A stretch of 10,232 nt of DNA from an uncultured Eubacteriales bacterium (GCA_900545325.1 UQZE01000072.1:1-10232), one strand, 5' to 3'; shown: positions 1 through 6,421, numbered from the stretch's first letter. A program made the numbers and translations. Notes: generated by a model not told the origin, from the letters alone.

Positions 1-1105
1 AATGCTCTGCGAGGAGTATAAGAAAGAAGATTACGTCGGTAAAGTCGGCGACGATATCGAAGTTATGGTTCTTTCCCTCAATCCGCTGAAACTTTCCGAA
101 AAGGCGATGGTCGAGCTGAAAAAAGAAGAGGCCGAAATCGAAGAGATTAAAAACGGTAAAGTTTTCGAAGTGAAAGTTACGGGTTCCAACAAGGGCGGCT
201 TGACGGGCGTTGTGGAAGAATGCAAGTCCTATCAGGTTTTCGTACCGTCCTCGCAGATCAGAATCGGTTTCGTCAAGGAACTCGACAAATATATCGGCAA
301 AACGCTCAGATGTAAGGCGGAAAAGGTCGAAGGCAAAGGCAGCAGAAGGCAGATCGTCGCTTCGCAGAGAGTTATTCTCGAAGCCGAAAAGGCGGAAAGA
401 GACGCTTTGAGAGCCGAGAGGGAAGAAGCTTTCTTCAACAGCATCGAAGTGGGTGATATCGTCAAAGGAACGACGCAGAGATTTGCTGATTTCGGCGTGT
501 TCGTAAACGTGAACGGTTTTGACTGTCTTGCGCACATTTCCGATCTTTCCTGGACGGGATGCAAAAAATGTTCGGACGTTTTGGAACTCAACAAAATGTA
601 CGAATTCAAAATTTTGAAAATCGATAAGGAAAATAAGAAAGTTTCCATCGGCTATAAACAGTTGCAGCCCAAACCGTGGGAACTCGTCGCGGATAAATAT
701 CACGCGGGCGACGTTGTCAAGGGAAAGGTCGTAAGGATTGTCAGTTTTGGCGCGTTCGTCGAAGTGGAAAAGGATGTGGACGGTTTAGTGCACGTTTCCC
801 AGATTTCGAACGAATGGCTTGAAAACCCGACGGCGGCGCTGAAAGTCGGCGACGAAGTAGAGGCGAAAATTCTCGAGATCGATACCGAAAAGGAAAAAAT
901 GACTCTTTCCATCAAGGCGTTGCTGCCCGAAACGGAAACGAGAAAGGTCAATCCGAACAAACAGCGCAGAACGGACGACGGCGACTCGCCGAAATCGAGA
1001 AAGCCGCGTGCGCCGAGAGAAGACGACGATTCGTTGAGAGAATGGAAGGACGACAGCAACGGCGGCGCGTCGATTGCGGAAATTCTTGCAAATCTCAATA
1101 AATAA
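1..1105 (+). CDS. Ribosomal protein S1-like protein, multi-S1-domain (5' partial)
   Basis: RNA-binding protein of the 30S ribosomal protein S1 type, which in Firmicutes helps mRNA binding and translation. The reading frame is open from the window edge; the ATG at position 2 is probably internal, because the visible part begins inside an S1 repeat (KVGDDIEVMVLSL, residues 14-26 counted from position 2). Three further S1 (OB-fold) repeats follow at about residues 49-126, 150-220 and 233-304. The last two carry the classic core (FADFGVFVNV...LAHISDLSW and VSFGAFVEV...LVHVSQIS). The second repeat is more divergent. Residues from about 310 are a charged, probably disordered tail ending in SIAEILANLNK. 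In some Clostridia such a protein is fused to IspH; the N-terminus lies outside the window, so this cannot be judged. A strong terminator follows the stop codon by 6 nt. Confidence 0.9.
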   Translation, partial: MLCEEYKKEDYVGKVGDDIEVMVLSLNPLKLSEKAMVELKKEEAEIEEIKNGKVFEVKVTGSNKGGLTGVVEECKSYQVFVPSSQIRIGFVKELDKYIGKTLRCKAEKVEGKGSRRQIVASQRVILEAEKAERDALRAEREEAFFNSIEVGDIVKGTTQRFADFGVFVNVNGFDCLAHISDLSWTGCKKCSDVLELNKMYEFKILKIDKENKKVSIGYKQLQPKPWELVADKYHAGDVVKGKVVRIVSFGAFVEVEKDVDGLVHVSQISNEWLENPTAALKVGDEVEAKILEIDTEKEKMTLSIKALLPETETRKVNPNKQRRTDDGDSPKSRKPRAPREDDDSLREWKDDSNGGASIAEILANLNK

Positions 1106-1111
1106 GTAAAA

Positions 1112-1138
1112 AAGCCTGCAAACTTTTTGCAGGCTTTT
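1112..1138 (+). terminator. Intrinsic terminator after the S1 gene
   Basis: Perfect 11-bp inverted repeat (1112-1122 with 1126-1136, arms AAGCCTGCAAA / TTTGCAGGCTT), a 3-nt loop and a T-rich run (TTTTATTATTTT) after it. It starts 6 nt after the S1 stop codon and ends 8 nt before the tRNA-like gene. Confidence 0.92.
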
Positions 1139-1146
1139 ATTATTTT

Positions 1147-1347
1147 CTGCCGATAGCTTAACGGATAAAGCGGGGTAAAAAGAGTGAAAACCCGTCGTAA
1201 GCGAGAGGTTGCAGAAAGCACCGAAAGGCATTGCCGACGTCGGGGGAGTTCCGACTGACTGAAACGTGTAGGGAAGCGCATTATCCTCATTCGCTAAACA
1301 TTTCGCGAAGAGCGAAAATGCGGGTTCAAATCCCGCTCGGCAGACCA
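1147..1347 (+). tRNA. tRNA-like gene with about 125 extra nt between D-arm and T-arm (intron-bearing tRNA or tRNA-mimic RNA)
   Basis: Seen directly: a 7/7 acceptor stem (CTGCCGA 1147-1153 with TCGGCAG 1337-1343), TA at positions 8-9, a D-arm with 4-bp stem (GCTT 1156-1159 / AAGC 1168-1171) and loop AACGGATA containing GG, a T-arm with 5-bp stem (GCGGG 1320-1324 / CCCGC 1332-1336) and loop TTCAAAT, discriminator A1344, and encoded CCA 1345-1347. Between the D-stem and T-stem are 148 nt, where an ordinary class I tRNA has about 23. GGGGTAA (1172-1178) can pair with TTATCCT (1281-1287), which would close the insert like an anticodon or tmRNA P2 stem. A hairpin TTTCGC/GCGAAA (1301-1317) resembles a long variable arm. 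No anticodon loop with U33 in a perfect 5-bp stem exists; the nearest is CTCATTC (1286-1292, anticodon CAT) with 4 of 5 stem pairs, so I assign no amino acid. The 1:72 pair is C-G, unusual for most bacterial elongator tRNAs. It could be an intron-bearing tRNA, a tRNA mimic, or a decayed gene. Confidence 0.6.
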
Positions 1348-1372
1348 AAAACACCGAAAGGGTGTTTTTTTT
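1347..1372 (+). terminator. Intrinsic terminator of the tRNA-like gene
   Basis: Stem AAAAACACC (1347-1355) with GGTGTTTTT (1361-1369), loop GAAAG, and an uninterrupted run of eight T (1365-1372). The hairpin begins at the last base of the encoded CCA, so it closes the tRNA-like transcript and separates it from spoIIIAA. Confidence 0.9.
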
Positions 1373-1393
1373 ATGCCCGAAAACTTTACGGAA

Positions 1394-1422
1394 TCATTAA
1401 TCGGGCTGCCGTTGCATACATT
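1394..1422 (+). promoter_or_regulatory. Putative sigma-E promoter of the spoIIIA operon
   Basis: CATACATT at 1415-1422 matches the sigma-E -10 consensus (CATACAnT). TCATTAA at 1394-1400 is a partial match to the -35 element, at a 14-nt spacing suitable for sigma-E. The spoIIIA operon of B. subtilis is known to be sigma-E dependent. The predicted start site, 7-8 nt past the -10, falls at about 1429-1430, on the spoIIIAA start codon. Confidence 0.6.
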
Positions 1423-1429
1423 TAAATAA

Positions 1430-2296
1430 ATGAATACGGACGATTTATTCTTTCTCCCCGAAGAGATCGCGGAAGTTTTAGAAAAACTCGATATGGACAA
1501 GTTGATTGAAATACGCATGCGGGCGGGCGCACCCGTCGTGCTGAATTACGATTTTAAACGAGTTTATCTCGGCCGTGAATACATTACGCTGAACGAAAAA
1601 GATGCGCTTAGGTGCGATTGCGGCCAAATCTGCTCCGCGATCTTCAAAGCTGCGGAATTTTCCGTCTACGCCGCGAACGAAACGCTGAAAACGGGATTTA
1701 TCACGACCGCGGGCGGTATCAGAATAGGAATAGGCGGGGAATGTGTTATGGATAAGGGGAACGTAGTTACCATTAAGGATTTTACTTCTCTCTGCATCAG
1801 GATACCGCATTTTATCGTAGGCGCGGCGGAGGAACTGATCAGGCGCGTAAATGGCTTGCATAATACCTTGATCGTTTCTCCGCCCGGATACGGAAAAACG
1901 ACGATTTTGAAAGACCTTGCACGGTCGCTTTTGTCAAAGTACAATGTGCTTCTTATCGACGAGCGCGGCGAACTGAACGACGAAAGGCTGGCGGGGGCGG
2001 ATATCGTGCGATATTGCGATAAAATGTACGCTTTTCAGTACGGAATCAGGAGCCTTGCTCCGCAGGTGGTGCTTACGGACGAACTGTCGGGAAAAAACGA
2101 CTGGAATTGCGTGGAACAGGCCGTGAGTTGCGGCGTAAAAACCGTCGCGACGCTGCACGGCGCAAGCATTGCGGATGTAAACAACAAACCCGAATTCAAA
2201 AAGGGCTTGTTTGAACGCTATGTCGTGCTGCGTTCCGAAGGGCGCGCCGGCGCGATACGATCGGTATATGACGAGAATTTCCATGAGTTATATTAA
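1430..2296 (+). CDS. spoIIIAA: Stage III sporulation protein AA, secretion-type ATPase
   Basis: Mother-cell ATPase of the SpoIIIA-SpoIIQ channel, related to the type II/IV secretion ATPases, and needed for continued gene expression in the engulfed forespore. The 288-residue length fits the family. An N-terminal domain carries the typical IEIRMRAGAP stretch (about 27-36) and TAGGIRIGIGG (93-103). The ATPase domain has Walker A PPGYGKTT (151-158), the IDERGE box (176-181) and Walker B VVLTDE (213-218), followed by ATLHG (220s-240s region), which fits the sensor segment. ATG 1430 is chosen because the conserved N-terminal region needs about 25-30 residues before it. No Shine-Dalgarno sequence precedes it and the sigma-E-like -10 ends 7 nt upstream. 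It is the first gene of a complete spoIIIA operon and overlaps spoIIIAB by 14 nt. Confidence 0.97.
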   Translation: MNTDDLFFLPEEIAEVLEKLDMDKLIEIRMRAGAPVVLNYDFKRVYLGREYITLNEKDALRCDCGQICSAIFKAAEFSVYAANETLKTGFITTAGGIRIGIGGECVMDKGNVVTIKDFTSLCIRIPHFIVGAAEELIRRVNGLHNTLIVSPPGYGKTTILKDLARSLLSKYNVLLIDERGELNDERLAGADIVRYCDKMYAFQYGIRSLAPQVVLTDELSGKNDWNCVEQAVSCGVKTVATLHGASIADVNNKPEFKKGLFERYVVLRSEGRAGAIRSVYDENFHELY

Positions 2297-2768
2297 ATGG
2301 CTTTTAGGCGCGGTATTTATCGTGCTCTGTACCTTTTTGGGATATAAGTTTTCCGAAAAATACCGCCTCAGAAAAAAATTTTACAGCGGATTTTATTCTT
2401 TCAATAAAAAGATGCTCGACGAAATGAGTTTTACGAGAAATTCTCTGCTGAAAGTTATTTCCGATTTTCATGCCGACGAAACATTTCTGAACGTATTGTA
2501 CGAGTACAGGGATTCGCTGAAATGCGGCGGCGCGCTCGGCTGTGAAAAGTTATGGTATCTGTCAGAAGAAGAAAAAGGCGAGGTATGCGAATTCTTTTCG
2601 GAGCTGGGTAAGACGGACGCTTATACGCAGGCAAACTTCCTCAAAGTATACGACGCAAAACTGAAAGACTTCGAGCAGAAAAGCGCGGCCGAAGAAAAAA
2701 AATTTGTTTCCATGTATATAAAGCTCGGAATCCTCGCCGGGATACTGGCGCTTATACTGATTTTATGA
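2283..2768 (+). CDS. spoIIIAB: Stage III sporulation protein AB
   Basis: Membrane component of the SpoIIIA channel, related to type II secretion GspF-like proteins. The 161-residue protein has one hydrophobic segment at each end: WLLGAVFIVLCTFLGY near residues 6-21 and LGILAGILALILIL at the C-terminus. Between them is a soluble, largely helical domain with several acidic and basic residues, as in B. subtilis SpoIIIAB (about 171 residues). The frame is open further upstream, but ATG 2283 gives the expected MSYIKW start just before the first membrane segment. It lies inside the end of spoIIIAA (14-nt overlap), consistent with translational coupling. No clear Shine-Dalgarno sequence is visible. 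Confidence 0.95.
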   Translation: MSYIKWLLGAVFIVLCTFLGYKFSEKYRLRKKFYSGFYSFNKKMLDEMSFTRNSLLKVISDFHADETFLNVLYEYRDSLKCGGALGCEKLWYLSEEEKGEVCEFFSELGKTDAYTQANFLKVYDAKLKDFEQKSAAEEKKFVSMYIKLGILAGILALILIL

Positions 2769-2781
2769 TTGCGGAGAAATT

Positions 2782-2979
2782 ATGGATATCGATATACTTT
2801 TTAAAATAGCCGCCGTAGGCATTCTGATAACGGTCATCATCCAGGTGCTGAAAAAGAGCGATAGGGACGATATCGCCACGCTCGTGAGCCTTGTCGGATT
2901 GATTATCGTTCTCACGCTCGTGATAGATATGGTCGTTGAACTGTTTACGCAGATCAAAAATATTTTCTTTTTGTTATAG
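2782..2979 (+). CDS. spoIIIAC: Stage III sporulation protein AC
   Basis: Small membrane protein of the SpoIIIA complex. Its 65 residues match the family's usual length (65-70). Two hydrophobic segments (about 5-22, and 33-55) are joined by a short charged loop KKSDRDD, the family hallmark. A good ribosome binding site, GGAGA (2773-2777), precedes ATG 2782. It sits 13 nt after spoIIIAB and 2 nt before spoIIIAD, its usual neighbour and close relative. Confidence 0.96.
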   Translation: MDIDILFKIAAVGILITVIIQVLKKSDRDDIATLVSLVGLIIVLTLVIDMVVELFTQIKNIFFLL

Positions 2980-2981
2980 CT

Positions 2982-3362
2982 ATGCTGCAGCTCGTGGGAA
3001 TAGCCCTTGTAGGGGGCATCATTACCGTATATCTGAAGACCATCAATCCCGAACTCGCGATGATGAGTTTGATCTGTACGGGGATAATCATAGTTGTAAC
3101 TGCCTTTACGTATCTTTCCGAAACATTCGATCTGTTCCGAAAAATAGCGGAAATAAGCAATGTCGACCAGACGCTTTTGAAGATCATAATCAAGATTGTG
3201 GGGATCGGGTACGTAATAGAATTTGCGGCGGGAATTTTAGAGGACTTCGGCGTGAAGAGTATTGCGGACAAGCTCGTTTTTGCGGGAAAAATCATTATAC
3301 TTACCGTTTCTGTTCCGATATTCTACGCGCTTATAAATATATTGGTCGGGTTGGTAACGTGA
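2982..3362 (+). CDS. spoIIIAD: Stage III sporulation protein AD
   Basis: Integral membrane protein of the SpoIIIA channel, of the SpoIIIAC/AD family. The 126-residue length is close to that of B. subtilis SpoIIIAD. Hydrophobic segments lie at about residues 3-18, 26-43, 66-85 and 98-124, with the family stretch KTINPELAMM at 19-28. ATG 2982 follows the spoIIIAC stop codon by 2 nt. There is no strong Shine-Dalgarno sequence (the leader is T-rich), so initiation probably depends on coupling to spoIIIAC. Its TGA stop overlaps the GTG start of spoIIIAE. Confidence 0.95.
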   Translation: MLQLVGIALVGGIITVYLKTINPELAMMSLICTGIIIVVTAFTYLSETFDLFRKIAEISNVDQTLLKIIIKIVGIGYVIEFAAGILEDFGVKSIADKLVFAGKIIILTVSVPIFYALINILVGLVT

Positions 3363-4522
3363 AAAAGAAAAAATTCTTTCTCGTTCTTCTGATTGTGTTT
3401 GCAATACTGTTTGTTTCGCCGATAACTGCAAGCGCGGATAGTTTGAACGACAATATAGACGAACAGCTGGGAAATCTCGATCTGAGCGAAATAGAGGAAT
3501 ACCTTGATTCTCTTACGCAAGACGAACAGGGCGTGTTTTCAAACGGTTTTCTGCAGGTCGTAAAGGAAATTTTAAACGGAGAGGCGCAGTATTCCATAAG
3601 CGACGTTTTCAGCGTGTTTTTCGGCGGGATAATATCGGATTTCAACAATCTCGTGCCGCACTTTGTCATTATACTCGCGATAAGCGTTTTATGCGGGCTG
3701 ATCACTTCCTCAAAATCGAATTATCTCTCGGAAAGCATAAAAGAAGTGGTTTTTTATACCTGTATGATCGCCGTTATTCTGATCGTTGCAGCGGATTTCG
3801 GCTCCCTTGTTGAAAAAACAAAAAACACTATTGAAAAACTAATGAATTTATCACAGATTATGTTACCTGTAATCTTGACGTTGATGATTGCGAGCGGCGG
3901 AAACGCCTCCGCCGCGCTCTACAAGCCGGCAGTGGCGTTTTTGTCCAACGGGATAAGTTCCGTTTTCATAAACGTGCTTATCCCGATCATTTCCCTGATC
4001 GTAGTTTTCGCAGTGCTTTCCAATCTTTCGCCGGCGTTCAAACTCAACAACATGCAAGGGTTTTTACAGGGGATTGTAAAATGGGTGATCGGGCTTTCCA
4101 TAACGATATTCACTTTTTTTATGTCTGCGCAAGGGCTCTCTTCGGCGGTGATCGACGGCGTGTCTTTCAGAGCGGCAAAGTACGCCATCACAAATTCCAT
4201 ACCGATTGTCGGCGGTTTTCTGAAAGACGGTTTTGACTTGGTGCTTGCCGGTTCGGTGCTTATTAAGAACGCCGTGGGGCTGAGTGCCGTATTTCTGCTT
4301 TTTTCCATCGTTTTGCAGCCCGTAATATATATGATCGTGTTTCAGCTCATGCTCAAGCTGTTCGCCGCGCTTACCGAGCCTGTAGGCGACACGCGCATCT
4401 CCGGATTTCTGATGTCAATGTCGAAATCGGTCAGCTATCTTTTGGCCGTGATCATGGCGATTGGTCTTATGATCTTTATATCGCTTTTACTGCTGATCAT
4501 TTCAGCGAATGCATTTATCTGA
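3359..4522 (+). CDS. spoIIIAE: Stage III sporulation protein AE, polytopic membrane protein
   Basis: Large membrane subunit of the SpoIIIA complex in the mother-cell membrane around the forespore. With the GTG start at 3359 the protein has 387 residues, close to B. subtilis SpoIIIAE (about 399), and begins with a classic signal peptide: MKKKK, a hydrophobic run LVLLIVFAILFV, then an ASA cleavage motif near residue 25. A soluble acidic stretch (about 26-90) follows, then roughly seven hydrophobic segments. The open frame extends far upstream (from 2936) in a different frame over spoIIIAC/AD, but that part has no membrane-protein character and is a shadow. The GTGA overlap with the spoIIIAD stop points to translational coupling. 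No strong Shine-Dalgarno sequence is present. Confidence 0.95.
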   Translation: MKKKKFFLVLLIVFAILFVSPITASADSLNDNIDEQLGNLDLSEIEEYLDSLTQDEQGVFSNGFLQVVKEILNGEAQYSISDVFSVFFGGIISDFNNLVPHFVIILAISVLCGLITSSKSNYLSESIKEVVFYTCMIAVILIVAADFGSLVEKTKNTIEKLMNLSQIMLPVILTLMIASGGNASAALYKPAVAFLSNGISSVFINVLIPIISLIVVFAVLSNLSPAFKLNNMQGFLQGIVKWVIGLSITIFTFFMSAQGLSSAVIDGVSFRAAKYAITNSIPIVGGFLKDGFDLVLAGSVLIKNAVGLSAVFLLFSIVLQPVIYMIVFQLMLKLFAALTEPVGDTRISGFLMSMSKSVSYLLAVIMAIGLMIFISLLLLIISANAFI

Positions 4523-4524
4523 CT

Positions 4525-5016
4525 ATGACGGAATATATATTAAGTATCGTGAGCGTGATCCTGCTGACGGGGGCGGTCGGCATAATACTGCCCGAAGGAA
4601 AAACGGGGAAGTTCATAAAGAGCGTTTTCGCCGTGGCGACGCTCGTCGTTATTCTTACGCCGCTCATCAATTTAAAAGGACAGGAAGTTCCTGCGTTCGG
4701 CGGAAATGACGATGTCGTGTATGACGAAGGGTATCTCGATTACATAGATTACGAAAAAAGCGAATCTATGAGCGATACGCTCGAAAAAATGCTGAAAGAC
4801 GAGGGGTATGAAAGTTTGGTACAGGTATATTATGAGCGCGTCGATAATAAATTTAAAGTGACGAAAGTTTTGATATTTTTGCAAAATCCGGGAATATCGG
4901 GACAAGACGAGCATATATATATACCGTCGGAAATTATACAAGCAGTCGCGTCCTATTGCGGGGTCGGCGAGGATAAGGTGATCGTAAATGAAGTTTCTTC
5001 AAAAGCTGAAAAGTAA
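4525..5016 (+). CDS. spoIIIAF: Stage III sporulation protein AF
   Basis: SpoIIIA channel component with a ring-building-type soluble domain. In this 163-residue protein two N-terminal membrane segments (about 4-22 and 33-50) precede a soluble domain with VQVYYERVDNKFKVTKVLIFL and the C-terminal helix IPSEIIQAVASYCGV, typical of the family. It is somewhat shorter than B. subtilis SpoIIIAF (about 206). ATG 4525 lies 2 nt after the spoIIIAE stop with no visible Shine-Dalgarno sequence, so coupling is likely. The 3' end overlaps spoIIIAG by 29 nt. Confidence 0.94.
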   Translation: MTEYILSIVSVILLTGAVGIILPEGKTGKFIKSVFAVATLVVILTPLINLKGQEVPAFGGNDDVVYDEGYLDYIDYEKSESMSDTLEKMLKDEGYESLVQVYYERVDNKFKVTKVLIFLQNPGISGQDEHIYIPSEIIQAVASYCGVGEDKVIVNEVSSKAEK

Positions 5017-5473
5017 TAAAACGCTGGAATATGTCTTTCTCGGAATAATTTCGGTCGCGGTGATCGCGGTGCTGGCATTTTCTTTGATCAAGCCGACGAG
5101 TTCGGAGGCATATGAGGGCGATGAGATAATCGCATACGTAAAGGATTTGGAAAACAGGCTGGAAAAAACGCTCTCAAAAGTCAAGGGAGCGGGAGAAGTT
5201 TCGGTCGTCATTACGGTCGATTCCGGAAAGGAAACGGTGCTCGCAAGCGAAAAAGTAACCGTAACCGAAGACGGGAGAACTACCGTAACCGAAAGCCCGA
5301 TCATGGTCAACGGCAAGCCCGTTGTACTGAAGGAAAACTATCCGGAAATCGTCGGGGTATTAATAGTGGCGCAGGGAGCTAACAGCATAAGCGTTATGAA
5401 AAACTTGCAGCAGGCTGCGGTTTCCCTTTTGAATATAAATTTAAGCCGAATAGAAATTCTGGCAATGAATTGA
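4988..5473 (+). CDS. spoIIIAG: Stage III sporulation protein AG, channel ring subunit
   Basis: Ring-forming subunit of the SpoIIIA channel. In B. subtilis SpoIIIAG forms a large 30-fold ring related to EscJ/PrgK secretion rings. Here one N-terminal membrane segment (about 16-36) is followed by a short linker and the ring domain: LEKTLSKVKGAGEVSVVITV, a beta-rich insert (TVTEDGRTTVTESP), then EIVGVLIVAQGA and the terminal helix and strand. The 161 residues are clearly fewer than the B. subtilis protein (about 229), with a short linker. The ATG at 4988, within spoIIIAF, has AAGGTG (4975-4980) as ribosome binding site. spoIIIAH follows after 16 nt. Confidence 0.95.
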   Translation: MKFLQKLKSNKTLEYVFLGIISVAVIAVLAFSLIKPTSSEAYEGDEIIAYVKDLENRLEKTLSKVKGAGEVSVVITVDSGKETVLASEKVTVTEDGRTTVTESPIMVNGKPVVLKENYPEIVGVLIVAQGANSISVMKNLQQAAVSLLNINLSRIEILAMN

Positions 5474-5489
5474 AAGGAGAGAAATTTAT

Positions 5490-5969
5490 ATGTCGAAAAA
5501 GAAAAAAATCATTATTCTGTCTTGCATGATCGCTTTGCTCGCAGTTACGGCCGTGTTCAACTTCGTTCTGACCGGCATCAACAAAGGGAAAGACGACAAT
5601 TCGCCCGTTTCCGCAGCCAATTACTTCTCGCAGTACCGCCTTGAAAGAATGACTACGAGAAACGAGGAACTGCTCCAGCTCGACGCTATCATTTCCGCCG
5701 CGGACGAAGGCTCCCAGGAAAAGAGCGACGCGCTGACGATGAAACTCGAACTCACCGAAATAACCGAACAGGAGCTCCTTTTGGAAAGCCTGATCAAGGC
5801 GCAGGGGTTTGAAGATACCGTCGTTACCATCGGTCTGAGTTCGGATAACATCAACGTAATCGTCAAAACGGACGAACTGACGCAGGTTGATGCGGTCAAA
5901 ATTTATTCCATCGTAAGCGCAGAAGTGGACGCGGCCCCCGAAAATGTAAAAATTATACCGATTTCTTAA
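5490..5969 (+). CDS. spoIIIAH: Stage III sporulation protein AH, SpoIIQ-binding ring subunit
   Basis: Mother-cell partner of forespore SpoIIQ; the two interact across the intermembrane space. The protein has 159 residues: positive N-terminus MSKKKK, one membrane segment (about 7-28), a short polar linker, a helical stretch with SAANYFSQYRLERMTTR (about 42-58), and a C-terminal YscJ/FliF-like ring domain that includes ELTEITEQELLLESLIKAQGF and VVTIGLSSDNINVIVKTDEL. B. subtilis SpoIIIAH is longer (about 218), mainly through its linker. It has the strongest ribosome binding site of the operon (AAAGGAGAG, 5473-5481). It is the last gene of the operon, and no clear terminator hairpin follows. Confidence 0.95.
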   Translation: MSKKKKIIILSCMIALLAVTAVFNFVLTGINKGKDDNSPVSAANYFSQYRLERMTTRNEELLQLDAIISAADEGSQEKSDALTMKLELTEITEQELLLESLIKAQGFEDTVVTIGLSSDNINVIVKTDELTQVDAVKIYSIVSAEVDAAPENVKIIPIS

Positions 5970-5997
5970 AAAAATACTATGCAAAATGAATAATTTG

Positions 5998-6006
5998 TGT
6001 TAAAAT
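5998..6006 (+). promoter_or_regulatory. Extended -10 (sigma-A-type) promoter of yqhY and downstream genes
   Basis: TGTTAAAAT fits the extended -10 pattern TGnTATAAT with one mismatch. The best -35 at 17-nt spacing, TATGCA (5978-5983), is weak, as is common for extended -10 promoters. The predicted start at about 6013 leaves a leader of about 24 nt that includes the ribosome binding site AGGGG (6024-6028) before ATG 6037. Confidence 0.6.
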
Positions 6007-6036
6007 ATGTATATCGATAGAACAGGGGTTTAATCA

Positions 6037-6414
6037 ATGGCATATTTCAAACACGTTTCCGACGGAAACAAAGGCAAGATCATCTATAACCGCAGTATCG
6101 TAAACGGTATAGTTTTGCTGGCGATTTCCGAGATCGAAGGCGTTGAGGCCGCTACGGTGGAGAGCCTTAAAAAACGCCGCAATAAAAAGAATGCAAAAAA
6201 GTCCGTGAAGGTGAAATTTACGGAGAACGGCATTTACGTGGATGTTTTCGTGAAGATCAATCAAAGCGCCTCCGTTTCCGATATGGCGTTTAAGATTCAG
6301 GAGAACATCAAACACAACGTCGAAGCGATGACGGAATATAAGCTTTCCAAGATAAACGTGAGAGTTACGGACGTCATTTTCGACGAAGAGCCTTCCACCC
6401 AAAATCAACAATAA
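6037..6414 (+). CDS. yqhY: Asp23/Gls24 family protein, YqhY type
   Basis: Member of the Asp23/Gls24 family. In B. subtilis the yqhY gene lies between accC and nusB, and its product is linked to control of fatty-acid synthesis (acetyl-CoA carboxylase); that role is known for B. subtilis and only inferred here. The 125-residue protein has the family pattern: GKIIYNRSIVNGIVLLAISEIEGVE at the start, a strand with GIYVDVFVKI, and the C-terminal SKINVRVTDVIFDE. A strongly basic stretch, KKRRNKKNAKK (about 45-55), lies where the family has a variable loop. It has its own promoter and AGGGG ribosome binding site. A hairpin lies between it and nusB. Confidence 0.9.
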   Translation: MAYFKHVSDGNKGKIIYNRSIVNGIVLLAISEIEGVEAATVESLKKRRNKKNAKKSVKVKFTENGIYVDVFVKINQSASVSDMAFKIQENIKHNVEAMTEYKLSKINVRVTDVIFDEEPSTQNQQ

Positions 6415-6421
6415 TTTACAG

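Noticed and set aside
1234..1255. CCGAC/GTCGG repeat (CCGACGTCGG palindrome, then CCGAC again) as a protein-binding operator
   Set aside because: It is better explained as RNA hairpin arms inside the tRNA-like gene; no adjacent regulator or promoter supports an operator.
1172..1319. Canonical group I intron in the anticodon loop
   Set aside because: The excess (about 125 nt) is too small, no U33 is found in the 5' half, and I could not find the conserved P3/P7 core sequences. It remains only a weak alternative.
1147..1347. tmRNA
   Set aside because: The layout (tRNA ends around a large insert) is similar, but the gene is only about 200 nt, has a paired D-stem, lacks the GGATTCGACGG segment of tmRNA and the G3-U70 alanine determinant, and has no recognisable tag ORF.
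785..1354. 189-residue minus-strand ORF (and a 196-residue one at 700-1290) over the S1 end and the tRNA-like gene
   Set aside because: Its N-terminal CRAGFEPAF is the usual false translation of a tRNA T-arm read in antisense, and the rest mirrors S1 codons. There is no ribosome binding site and no protein family.
2936..3358. Upstream extension of the spoIIIAE frame over spoIIIAC/AD
   Set aside because: The extension lacks hydrophobic structure and overlaps two well-supported genes. The GTG at 3359 gives a proper signal peptide and family length.
5394..5984. 196-residue minus-strand ORF antisense to spoIIIAG/AH
   Set aside because: Shadow of well-supported genes in the opposite strand; low-complexity composition and no recognisable domain.
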